Assembly: GCF_016905005.1 (NCBI RefSeq)
Contig: NZ_JADIKC010000004.1
Span: forward strand, 248,001-312,000
Direction: 5' to 3'
Length of the DNA stretch: 64,000 nt
Source: Dyella kyungheensis
Lineage (GTDB): Bacteria > Pseudomonadota > Gammaproteobacteria > Xanthomonadales > Rhodanobacteraceae
A program made the position numbers and the translations under genes. Positions 35,329 through 43,143 of the stretch are shown here, piece by piece. Each line of letters opens with the position of its first letter. Positions within the stretch are counted from its first letter, which is position 1. The notes beneath the pieces were generated by a model. It had not been told where the DNA came from. It worked only from the letters and a program-made list of their open reading frames with translations, and searched no databases.

Positions 35329-36224
35329 CCGGTGCCGTGTCGCGAACCGCCACATGGGCCACGCTGGGCCTGGTCGCCGTCACCGCCATCTGGGGCTCCA
35401 CCTTTTTCCTGATCAAGGATCTGGTGGCGCGCATGCCGGTGGCCGATTTCCTCGCCGTGCGCTTTCTGATCGCGGCGCTGGCGATGGCCGTACTGTTTCA
35501 TCGCCCGCTGCTGCGCCTGAGCCGTCGCGAGTGGCAGCAGGGCATGGCGCTGGGTGCGATCTACGGCATCGCGCAGTTGTTGCAGACGTCGGGCCTGGAA
35601 CATACCTCGGCGAGCATCAGCGGCTTCGCCACCGGCGTGTACGTGGTGTTCACGCCCTTGCTCGGGACGGTGCTGCTGCGCCAACGCCTGCCGTCGGTGA
35701 CCTGGGTGGCCGTGCTGCTTTCCGTCGGCGGCCTGGCGTTGCTTGCCCTGCGTGGCCTGAGCATCGGTTATGGCGTGTGGCTCACGCTGGCGTCGGCGGC
35801 GTTGTACGGCCTGCATATCGTGGGGCTGGGCACGTGGTCGCGACCGGGCAGCGCATTTGCACTGTCGACGGTGCAGATGATCGTGATCGCCGCGATCTGC
35901 CTGCTGGCTACCTTGCCCACGGGACCGTCGCTACCGCCGGATCTCGGTGCCTGGGCGGCGGTGCTGTACATGGCGCTGGCGGCCGGTGCGGGCGCCATGC
36001 TGGTGCAGACCTGGGCGCAGGCGCACCTGTCGCCCACGCGCGCGGCCATCGTGATGACGCTGGAGCCGGTGTTCGCGGCCGGCTTCGCGGTGACGTTCGG
36101 CCAGGACGCGCTGACCTGGCGCATGCTCGCCGGTGGCGCGCTGGTGTTGGCGGCGATGTATCTGGTGGAACTGGCGCCGCGCAGCAGCGCGGTAAAGGCG
36201 GAAGGTTTGCACCACGAGGTGTGA
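35325..36224 (+). CDS. EamA/DMT family transporter
   Basis: A 299-residue drug/metabolite exporter with ten hydrophobic helices in two EamA repeats. The first starts LGLVAVTAIWGSTFFLIKDL and the second YGVWLTLASAALYGLHIVGLG; both end in the family pattern (TSASISGFATGVYVVFTPLL and LSPTRAAIVMTLEPVFAAGFAV). Substrate unknown; amino acid or metabolite efflux is usual. Start overlaps the glycosyltransferase stop. Confidence 0.88.
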   Translation: MTGAVSRTATWATLGLVAVTAIWGSTFFLIKDLVARMPVADFLAVRFLIAALAMAVLFHRPLLRLSRREWQQGMALGAIYGIAQLLQTSGLEHTSASISGFATGVYVVFTPLLGTVLLRQRLPSVTWVAVLLSVGGLALLALRGLSIGYGVWLTLASAALYGLHIVGLGTWSRPGSAFALSTVQMIVIAAICLLATLPTGPSLPPDLGAWAAVLYMALAAGAGAMLVQTWAQAHLSPTRAAIVMTLEPVFAAGFAVTFGQDALTWRMLAGGALVLAAMYLVELAPRSSAVKAEGLHHEV

Positions 36225-36236
36225 GTGCCGTCCTTC

Positions 36237-36307
36237 TGTGGGAGCGCACTTGTGCGCGACAAACCTACGAAGCGGGACCGACCAGGCGCCGCAGTCGCGC
36301 ACAAGGG
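36237..36307. repeat. REPIN-like doublet with truncated right arm
   Basis: Left arm TGTGGGAGCGCACTTGTGCG is complete. The right arm GTCGCGCACAAG stops early at the 3' end of the DUF2127 gene. Confidence 0.75.
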
Positions 36308-36312
36308 GATTG

Positions 36313-36828
36313 TCAGTCCTTGCGCTTGGGCGGCCGTGGCTGCATCGCGATGCGCACCAGGTAAATCACGATGGCGATATTGGCCACCAGCGCCCCCAGC
36401 TTCAGCCATCCAAACTTATGGATGGTCTCGTACAGCTCCAGCGGAATCAGCGAGCCGGTGGCGATCACGGTGAACCATTCGGCCCAGTGCTTGCGCAGCC
36501 ACAGGCCGGTCCCTTCGGTGGCGAAGATGGCCGCGTAGGCCAGCGCCACCAGGCCGATGGCCACGAACTTGCTCGGGCCCATCGACTGCAGCAGTTCCAC
36601 CAGGCGCCAGCGCAGGCCGTTGCTGTCGGTGAGCGACAGGTGTTCCAGCCAGTGCACCAGCTTTTCGAAGTTCTGCTCGCGGTCGAGATGGAAGGCGAAG
36701 ATGGCCACCAGGATCAGGCACACCGTCTTCACCGCCTTGTAGATGGCGATTATGCGCAGGCCGAGGCTGTGCTGGGCCTCGATGTCCGACGAAGGCTGGA
36801 GATGGGGATGGTGGTGGCGTTCGGTCAT
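36313..36828 (-). CDS. DUF2127 family membrane protein
   Basis: A 171-residue protein with a His-rich N-terminus (HHHPHLQPSSD) and about four hydrophobic helices. The DUF2127 pattern is visible as GLRIIAIYKAVKTVCLILVAIFAFHL, FVAIGLVALAYAAIFATEGTGLWLRKHWAEWFTVIATGSLIPLE (cited by parts). Function is unknown for the family. Its 3' end abuts a truncated REPIN. No obvious cotranscribed partner. Confidence 0.85.
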   Translation of the reverse strand: MTERHHHPHLQPSSDIEAQHSLGLRIIAIYKAVKTVCLILVAIFAFHLDREQNFEKLVHWLEHLSLTDSNGLRWRLVELLQSMGPSKFVAIGLVALAYAAIFATEGTGLWLRKHWAEWFTVIATGSLIPLELYETIHKFGWLKLGALVANIAIVIYLVRIAMQPRPPKRKD

Positions 36829-36911
36829 CGGGAATTGTGCAGTAGCTTGCGGCCATGATCAGGGCGCGATCATGAAGGGTAGAGCACCGGAAGCCCAGTC
36901 CCGTTCAGACG

Positions 36912-36944
36912 CAAGAAAGGCCGCGCCCGGTAGGGCACGGCCTT
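36912..36944 (-). terminator. Rho-independent terminator of cstA-ybdD
   Basis: On the minus strand, AAGGCCGTGCCC and GGGCGCGGCCTT form a 12-bp stem with one mismatch and a TACC loop, followed by TTCTTGC. It lies 18 bases after the ybdD stop. Confidence 0.8.
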
Positions 36945-36961
36945 CGGTGGCTGCGAGGGGT

Positions 36962-37156
36962 CTAGCAGCAGCGTCCGCCGGTTCCCTTGTAGCGGGCAAT
37001 TTGCCGCTCCCTGAAAAACTCCTTGTAGCTGGGCACGGCGCGATCCGGGTGGTGCTCGCGCAGGTGCTTCACGTACACGTCGTAGTCGGGAACGCCGCAG
37101 CAGAGGCGGGCGGTTTGCACCGCCCACTTCCTGATCGCCTGCAGTTCCATTTTCAT
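36962..37156 (-). CDS. ybdD: YbdD/YjiX family small protein
   Basis: A 64-residue protein with the family motifs CCGVPDYDVYVKHLREHHPD and SYKEFFRERQIARYKGTGGRCC. Such proteins are nearly always encoded next to CstA-type pyruvate/peptide transporters and are thought to be needed for their activity. Here it follows cstA by 11 bases on the same strand. A cysteine pair near residue 20 and another at the end are conserved-looking. Confidence 0.9.
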   Translation of the reverse strand: MKMELQAIRKWAVQTARLCCGVPDYDVYVKHLREHHPDRAVPSYKEFFRERQIARYKGTGGRCC

Positions 37157-37167
37157 GATGGCAGCCC

Positions 37168-39243
37168 TCAACGGCTGGGCACGGTGCCCAGCGCGACGTA
37201 CGGTTCTTCGTGCGCGGTGGGATGGTTGATGCCCCAGGCCCTGACGATGGCCCGGATGGTGAAGGCCAGCATGGTCAGGATCAGCAGCATGAAGATGCCG
37301 GTGAGCGCGGCGTCGACGTAGTTGTTGGTCACGATGCGCTGCATTTCCTCCGCCGTCTTGGCCGGCGCCAGCAGTTTGCCGTCGGCGATGGCCTGGGCGT
37401 ACTTCTGCGCCGCCGCCGTGAAGCTGATCGGGCCGCCGAGTTTCTCCCAGCCGGCGGTGAGCGTGCACACGCACAGCCAGATCGCCGGAATGCCGGGCAC
37501 CAGCACGTAGCGCTCGCGCTTGAGCTTCACCGTCACCACTGTGGCCAGCATCAGCGCCACCGCCGCGAGCATCTGGTTCGCGATGCCGAACAAGGGCCAT
37601 AGCGTATTGATGCCGCCGAGCGGATCGACCGCGCCCTGGTACAGGAAGTAGCCCCATAGGCCCACGCAGATCGCGGTGGCCAGCAGGTTGCCGGTCCACG
37701 ATTCGGTGTGTTGCAGGGGCTTGTAGATGAGGCCGGCGATCTCCTGGATCATGAAGCGGCCCACGCGCGTGCCTGCATCCACCGTGGTGAGGATGAACAA
37801 CGCTTCGAACAGGATGGCGTAGTGGTACCAGAACGCCATCATGCCCTCGCCGGGAACGATGCCGTGCAGCAGCTGGGCCATGCCCACCGCCAGCGTCGGC
37901 GCACCGCCGGCGCGGCTGAGAATGCTCGATTCGCCGATGTTCTTGGCGGTATTGAGCAGCTCGTCCGGCGTCACCACGAAGCCCCACTGGCTGATCGCGG
38001 TGGCGGCCGACTGCGCGGTGGTGCCGATCAAGGCGGCAGGCGAGTTCATCGCGAAATACACGCCCGGATGCAGCGACGCGGCCGCGACCAGCGCCATGAT
38101 CGCGACGAAGGCCTCCATCAGCATGCCGCCGTAGCCGATCATGCGCGCCTCGCCTTCATTGGCGATCAGCTTGGGCGTGGTGCCCGAGGCGATGATCGAA
38201 TGCCAGCCCGACACCGCGCCGCAGGCGATGGTGATGAACAGGAACGGGAACAGGTTGCCCTGGAACACCGGGCCGGTGCCGTCGATGAACTTCGTCACCG
38301 CAGGCATCTGCAGCGTGGGTGCGGCCAGGAAGATGGCCAGCGCCAGCAGCATGATGGTGCCGATCTTGAGGAAAGTGGAGAGGTAATCGCGCGGCGCCAG
38401 CAACAGCCACACCGGCAACACCGAAGCGCAGAAGCCGTAGGCGATCAGCAGCCACGCCAGCGACTTCGCATCGAAATCGAACACCGCCGACCACGTGGGC
38501 GAGGCGGCGACGTGCGCACCGAACCAGATCGAGGCCAGCAACAGGATCAGGCCGATGATCGACACTTCGAGAATCTTGCCTGGCCGCAGCCAGCGCAGAT
38601 AGACGCCCATCAGCAGCGCGATCGGAATGGTCGCGGCCACGGTAAAGGTGCCCCAGGGACTGTGCGTCAGCGCCTTGACCACCACCAGCGCCAGCACCGC
38701 CAGCACGATCATCATCAGCACCAGCACGCCGAACATGGCGACCACGCCGGCGGTTGGCCCGAGTTCGTCGCGCAGCATGTTGCCGAGCGAGCGGCCGTCG
38801 CGTCGTACCGAAAGGCCCAGGATCATGAAGTCCTGCACGGCACCGGCAAATACCACGCCGAACAGGATCCACAGCGTGCCGGGCAGATAGCCCATCTGTG
38901 CCGCCAGCACCGGGCCAACCAACGGACCCGCGCCAGCGATCGCTGCGAAGTGGTGTCCGAATACCACCCACTTGTCGGTGGGTACATAGTCCAGACCGTC
39001 ATTGCGCAGCACCGCGGGCGTGGCCCGGCTGGGGTCCATGCGCAGCACTTTGTCGTTGATGAACTTGCTGTAGAAGCGGTAGCCGATCACGAACACGGCA
39101 ATCGCCGCGGCGACCAGCCAGATGGCGTTGATCGGTTCGCCCCGGCGCAGCGCGACCACCCCCAGGCACCAGGCGCCGACGATGGCGATGGCGGCCCACA
39201 GGATCTTCCCTGCAGGACTTGGTTTGACGGCGACGGTAGACAT
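37168..39243 (-). CDS. cstA: Carbon starvation protein CstA (pyruvate/peptide transporter)
   Basis: A 691-residue inner-membrane transporter with some 16-18 hydrophobic helices. CstA motifs include YVPTDKWVVFGHHFAAIAGAGPLVGPVLAAQMGYLPG (cited by part), SGWHSIIASGTTPK and FGIANQMLAAVAL. CstA-family members import pyruvate or peptides on carbon limitation. The start at MSTVAVKPS has AGGAG upstream, which decides against a Met ten codons earlier. Forms an operon with ybdD and is divergent from the deformylase gene with 207 bases between. Confidence 0.93.
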   Translation of the reverse strand: MSTVAVKPSPAGKILWAAIAIVGAWCLGVVALRRGEPINAIWLVAAAIAVFVIGYRFYSKFINDKVLRMDPSRATPAVLRNDGLDYVPTDKWVVFGHHFAAIAGAGPLVGPVLAAQMGYLPGTLWILFGVVFAGAVQDFMILGLSVRRDGRSLGNMLRDELGPTAGVVAMFGVLVLMMIVLAVLALVVVKALTHSPWGTFTVAATIPIALLMGVYLRWLRPGKILEVSIIGLILLLASIWFGAHVAASPTWSAVFDFDAKSLAWLLIAYGFCASVLPVWLLLAPRDYLSTFLKIGTIMLLALAIFLAAPTLQMPAVTKFIDGTGPVFQGNLFPFLFITIACGAVSGWHSIIASGTTPKLIANEGEARMIGYGGMLMEAFVAIMALVAAASLHPGVYFAMNSPAALIGTTAQSAATAISQWGFVVTPDELLNTAKNIGESSILSRAGGAPTLAVGMAQLLHGIVPGEGMMAFWYHYAILFEALFILTTVDAGTRVGRFMIQEIAGLIYKPLQHTESWTGNLLATAICVGLWGYFLYQGAVDPLGGINTLWPLFGIANQMLAAVALMLATVVTVKLKRERYVLVPGIPAIWLCVCTLTAGWEKLGGPISFTAAAQKYAQAIADGKLLAPAKTAEEMQRIVTNNYVDAALTGIFMLLILTMLAFTIRAIVRAWGINHPTAHEEPYVALGTVPSR

Positions 39244-39450
39244 TCGCGTTGGCTCCTGGGAAGTCCCCCGCAAGGGTCGTCCTGGGGACGGCGGGGGTCA
39301 ACAACATATTGCGTTGCCCCGCATTAGCCATTGGTCGAATGGGCGAAGGGACGTGCGCATGCGCGGGCTTCCTGGTCGGCGCGTACACTGGCGGTCTGTC
39401 GGCCGCTACGGGCGGCGTTGCCAGATCGATGACGAGGCGAGGTTTTTTCC

Positions 39451-39987
39451 ATGATCCGCGAGATCCTGAAGATGGGCGACCCACGGCTGCTGCGGGTGGC
39501 CCCTCCGGTGCCCGACGGCATGATCGGCAGCGCGGAGCTCGATGCGCTGATCGCCGACATGTTCGACACCATGCACGATGCCGGCGGCGTCGGCCTGGCT
39601 GCGCCACAGATCGGCGTGGACCTGCAACTGGTGATCTTCGGCTTCGACCAGTCGGAGCGTTATCCGGATGCCCCGGCGGTGCCGCGCACGATCCTGCTCA
39701 ATCCGGTGATCACGCCGCTGTCGCAGGACATGGAGGAGGGCTGGGAGGGGTGCCTGTCCGTGCCGGGTCTGCGCGGGGCAGTAAGTCGGTATTCGCTGAT
39801 CCGTTATCAGGGTGTGGATCCGCAGGGTGCGCCGATCGACCGCAATGCGGAGGGGTTTCACGCTCGCGTGGTGCAGCATGAGTGCGATCACTTGATTGGT
39901 CGGCTGTATCCGTCACGCATCACCGATTTCAGCAAGTTTGGCTATACCGAGGTGTTGTTTCCGGGGATGGAGCTGGCGGACGACTGA
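39451..39987 (+). CDS. def: Peptide deformylase
   Basis: A 178-residue metalloenzyme removing formyl from nascent N-termini. The three family motifs are intact: [18 protein letters not shown] and [13 protein letters not shown] (metal ligands Cys and two His, with catalytic Glu). This gene is not beside fmt, so it is probably an additional deformylase. Start ATG follows GAGG. Followed by a second-family palindrome and foldback copy 2. Confidence 0.93.
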   Translation: MIREILKMGDPRLLRVAPPVPDGMIGSAELDALIADMFDTMHDAGGVGLAAPQIGVDLQLVIFGFDQSERYPDAPAVPRTILLNPVITPLSQDMEEGWEGCLSVPGLRGAVSRYSLIRYQGVDPQGAPIDRNAEGFHARVVQHECDHLIGRLYPSRITDFSKFGYTEVLFPGMELADD

Positions 39988-39992
39988 GTTTT

Positions 39993-40032
39993 TCTCCCTC
40001 TCGCCTCCGGGGAGAGGGGTGGGGTGAGGGGC
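39993..40032. repeat. Second palindromic repeat family copy
   Basis: CTCCCTCTCGCCTCCGGGGA followed by GAGGGGTGGGGTGAGGGGCC, the reverse orientation relative to 16508. Confidence 0.7.
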
Positions 40033-40182
40033 CAATCTAGCCTTGCCGTGCGGAATTGCCGTTCTTTTTTTGCTCGTCATCCCGGCGCAGGCCGGGATCC
40101 AGAGCCTCGGTGTTTAGTTGTCGAGATACGGCGACCTGGCTCGCCTGCGGCGGGCTTCCGTCCTCCTGCCGGAGGCCGGGTC

Positions 40183-40210
40183 ACTTTCTCTTGCTTGCCC
40201 AAGAGAAAGT
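40183..40210. repeat. Perfect 11-bp hairpin inside foldback copy 2
   Basis: ACTTTCTCTTG (40183-40193) and CAAGAGAAAGT (40200-40210), loop CTTGCC, identical to 24123-24150. Confidence 0.8.
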
Positions 40211-40390
40211 AACCAAAGAGAAGGGCCCCCCGGATGACGCGCCTTCCGGGCTTCGCCCTCCAGGTGCGCGGGTGGGCTCCGGGGTTTTTCGACAGGGCAT
40301 CCTGCCCTGGCGAAAAACTGGCCCGCATCCATGCGGGCCACCCTGCGGGCTATCCTCCACCCACCCGCCGCGTCATACGGGGACCCCTGA

Positions 40391-40509
40391 GAGCCAAGAG
40401 CCAAGAGCCAAGAGCCAAGAGCCAAGAGCCAAGAGCCAAGAGCCAAGAGCCAAGAGCCAAGAGCCAAGAGCCAAGAGCCAAGCCAAGAGCCAAGAGCAGA
40501 GCCAAGAGC
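40391..40509. repeat. 7-bp minisatellite, about 13 perfect plus degenerate copies
   Basis: Unit GAGCCAA in 13 perfect tandem copies (40391-40481), then shortened units (GCCAA, GAGCA) before the array ends. Fewer and less regular copies than at 24331. Confidence 0.93.
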
Positions 40510-40533
40510 TGGAGCGGAGGGCTGCAGATCTAC

Positions 40534-40615
40534 TGTGGGAGCGCACCCTGTGCGCGACAAACCTACGGAGCGATACATCCCAGCGTGGCTGTCGCGCACA
40601 GGGTGCGCTCCCACA
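40534..40615. repeat. REPIN-like palindromic doublet
   Basis: Arms TGTGGGAGCGCACCCTGTGC and GCACAGGGTGCGCTCCCACA inside foldback copy 2, almost identical to 24465-24546 including the spacer. Confidence 0.85.
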
Positions 40616-40637
40616 GAAAGCACACAGGTTCCCGCGG

Positions 40638-40684
40638 GCATCCGCCCCTCACCCCGGCCATCTCCCCGGAGGGGAGAGGGAAAA
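40638..40684. repeat. Second palindromic repeat family copy
   Basis: CCGCCCCTCACCCCGGCCAT then CTCCCCGGAGGGGAGAGGG, preceded by the GTTCCCGCGGGCATCC linker. Confidence 0.7.
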
Positions 40685-41003
40685 GAAAAGTGACTCGAGC
40701 GGCGGCAGCCGATCGAAACGCCCGCTGCGTAAGCGGCCCGGTCGCGGTACCGCGACATCAAACACCGAGGCTCTGGCCCCCGGCCTAGTCCGGCATGACG
40801 ACCAAGCGCGGCCAGTCCCAGGCTGACGAGCCAATAGAGCGGCGTCCCGGTGACCCCAAACCCCAACCCCCCGTCAACCCGTTGCGATTCCTGCCAAATC
40901 CGGCAACCCTACGCGCTGGCCCGCCCCATGGCGGGCCCGACGTATCCATGCTGCCCCAGGGCGGCGGCCATCAGGGGACCCATCACATGACCGGACGACT
41001 TTC

Positions 41004-43001
41004 GTGAGCGGCAATCTTTCCCAAACCGAAAATCGCAAAGAGCTGACCGTTCGCGGTCTCATCCTGGGCGTGATCATCACGGTGGTGTTTACCGCCGCCA
41101 ACGTCTTCTTCGGCCTCAAGGCCGGCCTGACCTTCGCCACCTCGATTCCGGCGGCGGTGATTTCCATGGCCCTGCTGCGCGGGTTCAAGGATTCCACCAT
41201 CCAGGAAAACAACATCGTGCAGACCATCGCTTCGGCGGCGGGCACGTTGTCTTCGATCATCTTCGTGCTCCCGGGCATGATCATGATCGGCTGGTGGACC
41301 GGCTTCCCGTTCTGGACCTCGTTCGCCGTGTGCGCATTGGGCGGCATCCTCGGCGTGATGTATTCGATTCCGCTGCGCCGTGCGCTGGTGACGAACTCCG
41401 ATCTGCCGTATCCCGAAGGCCTGGCCTGTGCCGAGGTGCTGAAGGTGGGCAGCGGCGATGACGCCGATGCCGGCAGCGTGGAAGAAGGCCGTGCGGGCCT
41501 GCTCGCCGTGCTGTGGGGTTCGATCGTGTCGGCGGTGTTTGCGGTGATCGTGGCCACGCAGGTCTTCGCCGCCGACTTCGTGCGCTATTTCCGCGTGGGC
41601 GACAAGGGATCGGTCAGCGGCTTCGACTTCAATCTTTCCTTCGCGCTGTTCGCCATTGGCCACCTGGTGGGCCTGTCGGTGGGTATCGCGATGCTCATCG
41701 GCGCGATCATCGGCTGGGGCTGGGGCGTGCCGCATTACTCGCTGATGGGCGACCTGAGCGCCTCGGTGGCGGATCTGGCCAACGGCACCTGGAGTCACAA
41801 GGTGCGCTTCGTCGGCGCGGGCGCGATTGGCGTATCGGCGATCTGGACGCTGGCCAAGCTGGTGAAGCCGGTGATCAGCGGCCTGGCTTCGGCAATGGCC
41901 GCCTCCAAGGTGCGCAAGGCCGGCAACGCCGACTCGCTGCCGCGCACCGAGCGCGATATCCCGATCGGCATCGTGGGCCTGATCACGCTGGCCTGCTTCA
42001 TTCCGATTGCCTGGCTGCTGGGCTACTTCGGCCAGATCAGCGGCCTGGGCGATCACCTGGCCGTGCTCGCCATCGGCGGCGTGGCCTTCGTGGTGCTGAT
42101 GGGCTTCTTCGTTTCCACCGTGTGCGGCTACATGGCCGGCCTGATCGGTTCGTCCAACAGCCCGCTGTCGGGCGTGGGCATCCTGGTCGTGATCGCCGCG
42201 GCGCTGTTGCTGGTGGCGTTCGTGAAGCCGCACGTGGGCGTGGAAGAGGGCAAGGCGCTGGTGGCGTTTGCGCTGTTCATCACCTCGGTGGTGTTCACCG
42301 TGGCGGCCATTGCCAACAACAACCTGCAGGACCTCAAGACCGGCCAGTTGGTGGACGCCACGCCGTGGCGCCAGCAGGTGGCCCTGGTGGTCGGCGTGGT
42401 GGCCGGCGCGGCGGTGATTCCGCCGGTGCTCGATCTGCTCAACAAGGCGTACGGTTTCGTCGGCGTGGCGGGTGCGGGAGCGCATGCGCTGCCGGCGCCG
42501 CAGGCCGGTCTCATTTCGGCGCTTGCCAACGGCGTGATCACCGGCAATATCGACTGGAGCCTGATCATCACCGGCATCTGGATCGGTGTGGCACTGATCA
42601 TCATCGACGAGATCCTGGCGCGTACCACCAAGCACATGCGCATCCCGCCGCTCGCGGTCGGTCTGGGCATCTATCTGCCCACGGTGAGCACGCTGATGGT
42701 GGTGGTGGGTTCGGTGGTCGGCTGGTACTTCGACCGTCGCGCCGATCGCTCGAAGCGGCCGGAAACCACCAAGCAGCTCGGCGTGCTGTTGGCCTCGGGC
42801 CTGATCGTGGGCGAGAGCGTGATCGGCGTGGTGATCGCCTTCATCGTCGGCCTGTCGGGCAAGGCCGCGCCGCTGGCGCTGGTCGGCGAGGACTTCGGTG
42901 CGGCGGCGCAGTGGATCGGCGGCATCGCCTTCGCGCTGATCGTGCTGGTGCTGTACCGCTGGATCGCTCGCATGGCCAACGGACTACCCACTAAGTCCTG
43001 A
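41004..43001 (+). CDS. OPT family oligopeptide transporter
   Basis: A 665-residue membrane transporter starting at GTG. It has about 16 hydrophobic helices and the bacterial OPT pattern: ELTVRGLILGVIITVVFTAANVFFGLKAG (cited by part), STIQENNIVQTIASAAGTLSS, LPYPEGLACAEVLKVG and SSNSPLSGVGILVV. OPT proteins import peptides or metal chelates driven by protons. Substrate unknown. Likely monocistronic with a strong hairpin after the stop. Confidence 0.9.
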   Translation: MSGNLSQTENRKELTVRGLILGVIITVVFTAANVFFGLKAGLTFATSIPAAVISMALLRGFKDSTIQENNIVQTIASAAGTLSSIIFVLPGMIMIGWWTGFPFWTSFAVCALGGILGVMYSIPLRRALVTNSDLPYPEGLACAEVLKVGSGDDADAGSVEEGRAGLLAVLWGSIVSAVFAVIVATQVFAADFVRYFRVGDKGSVSGFDFNLSFALFAIGHLVGLSVGIAMLIGAIIGWGWGVPHYSLMGDLSASVADLANGTWSHKVRFVGAGAIGVSAIWTLAKLVKPVISGLASAMAASKVRKAGNADSLPRTERDIPIGIVGLITLACFIPIAWLLGYFGQISGLGDHLAVLAIGGVAFVVLMGFFVSTVCGYMAGLIGSSNSPLSGVGILVVIAAALLLVAFVKPHVGVEEGKALVAFALFITSVVFTVAAIANNNLQDLKTGQLVDATPWRQQVALVVGVVAGAAVIPPVLDLLNKAYGFVGVAGAGAHALPAPQAGLISALANGVITGNIDWSLIITGIWIGVALIIIDEILARTTKHMRIPPLAVGLGIYLPTVSTLMVVVGSVVGWYFDRRADRSKRPETTKQLGVLLASGLIVGESVIGVVIAFIVGLSGKAAPLALVGEDFGAAAQWIGGIAFALIVLVLYRWIARMANGLPTKS

Positions 43002-43007
43002 ATCACA

Positions 43008-43039
43008 CGGTCGCGATCCGCCTGAAGCGGACGCGACCG
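43008..43039 (+). terminator. Strong hairpin after the OPT gene
   Basis: CGGTCGCG-A-TCCGC pairs with GCGGACGCGACCG around a short CTGAA loop, with one bulge. It begins seven bases after the stop but has no T-tract, so it may be an mRNA 3' end stabiliser or a factor-dependent terminator. Confidence 0.55.
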
Positions 43040-43143
43040 AATGTCATGCCTGCATGCCACGATCGAACAGAAAAGCACGTTGACCGGCTATCCTAGGCGG
43101 TCGCGAACGGTTTGCGCGATGGTCATGTGGAGGCGGTAAACGC

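Larger units (their letters stand above)
40072..40802. repeat. Foldback repeat element, copy 2 (about 730 bp)
   Basis: The left end GCTCGTCATCCCGGCGCAGG then CCAGAGCCTCGGTGTTTAG inverts against the right end (CATCAAACACCGAGGCTCTGG then CGGCCTAGTCCGGCATGACG, cited by parts), giving imperfect terminal inverted repeats of about 65-70 bases. The core matches copy 1. Compared with it, the right inner arm holding the TTCTCTTTGGGTTACTTT inverse is deleted, about 230 bases. Confidence 0.75.
39988..41003. other. Long intergenic region with the second foldback element
   Basis: No gene is supported. It contains a second-family palindrome (39993-40031), foldback copy 2 (40072-40802) with its hairpins, minisatellite and REPIN, then about 200 bases with no structure that I can name up to the OPT transporter start. 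A 70-codon frame at 40795-41007 has no family features. Confidence 0.8.

Noticed and set aside
40795-41007. A 70-codon plus-strand frame upstream of the OPT gene
   Set aside because: No family similarity, no ribosome binding site, and it begins inside the right end of the foldback element.
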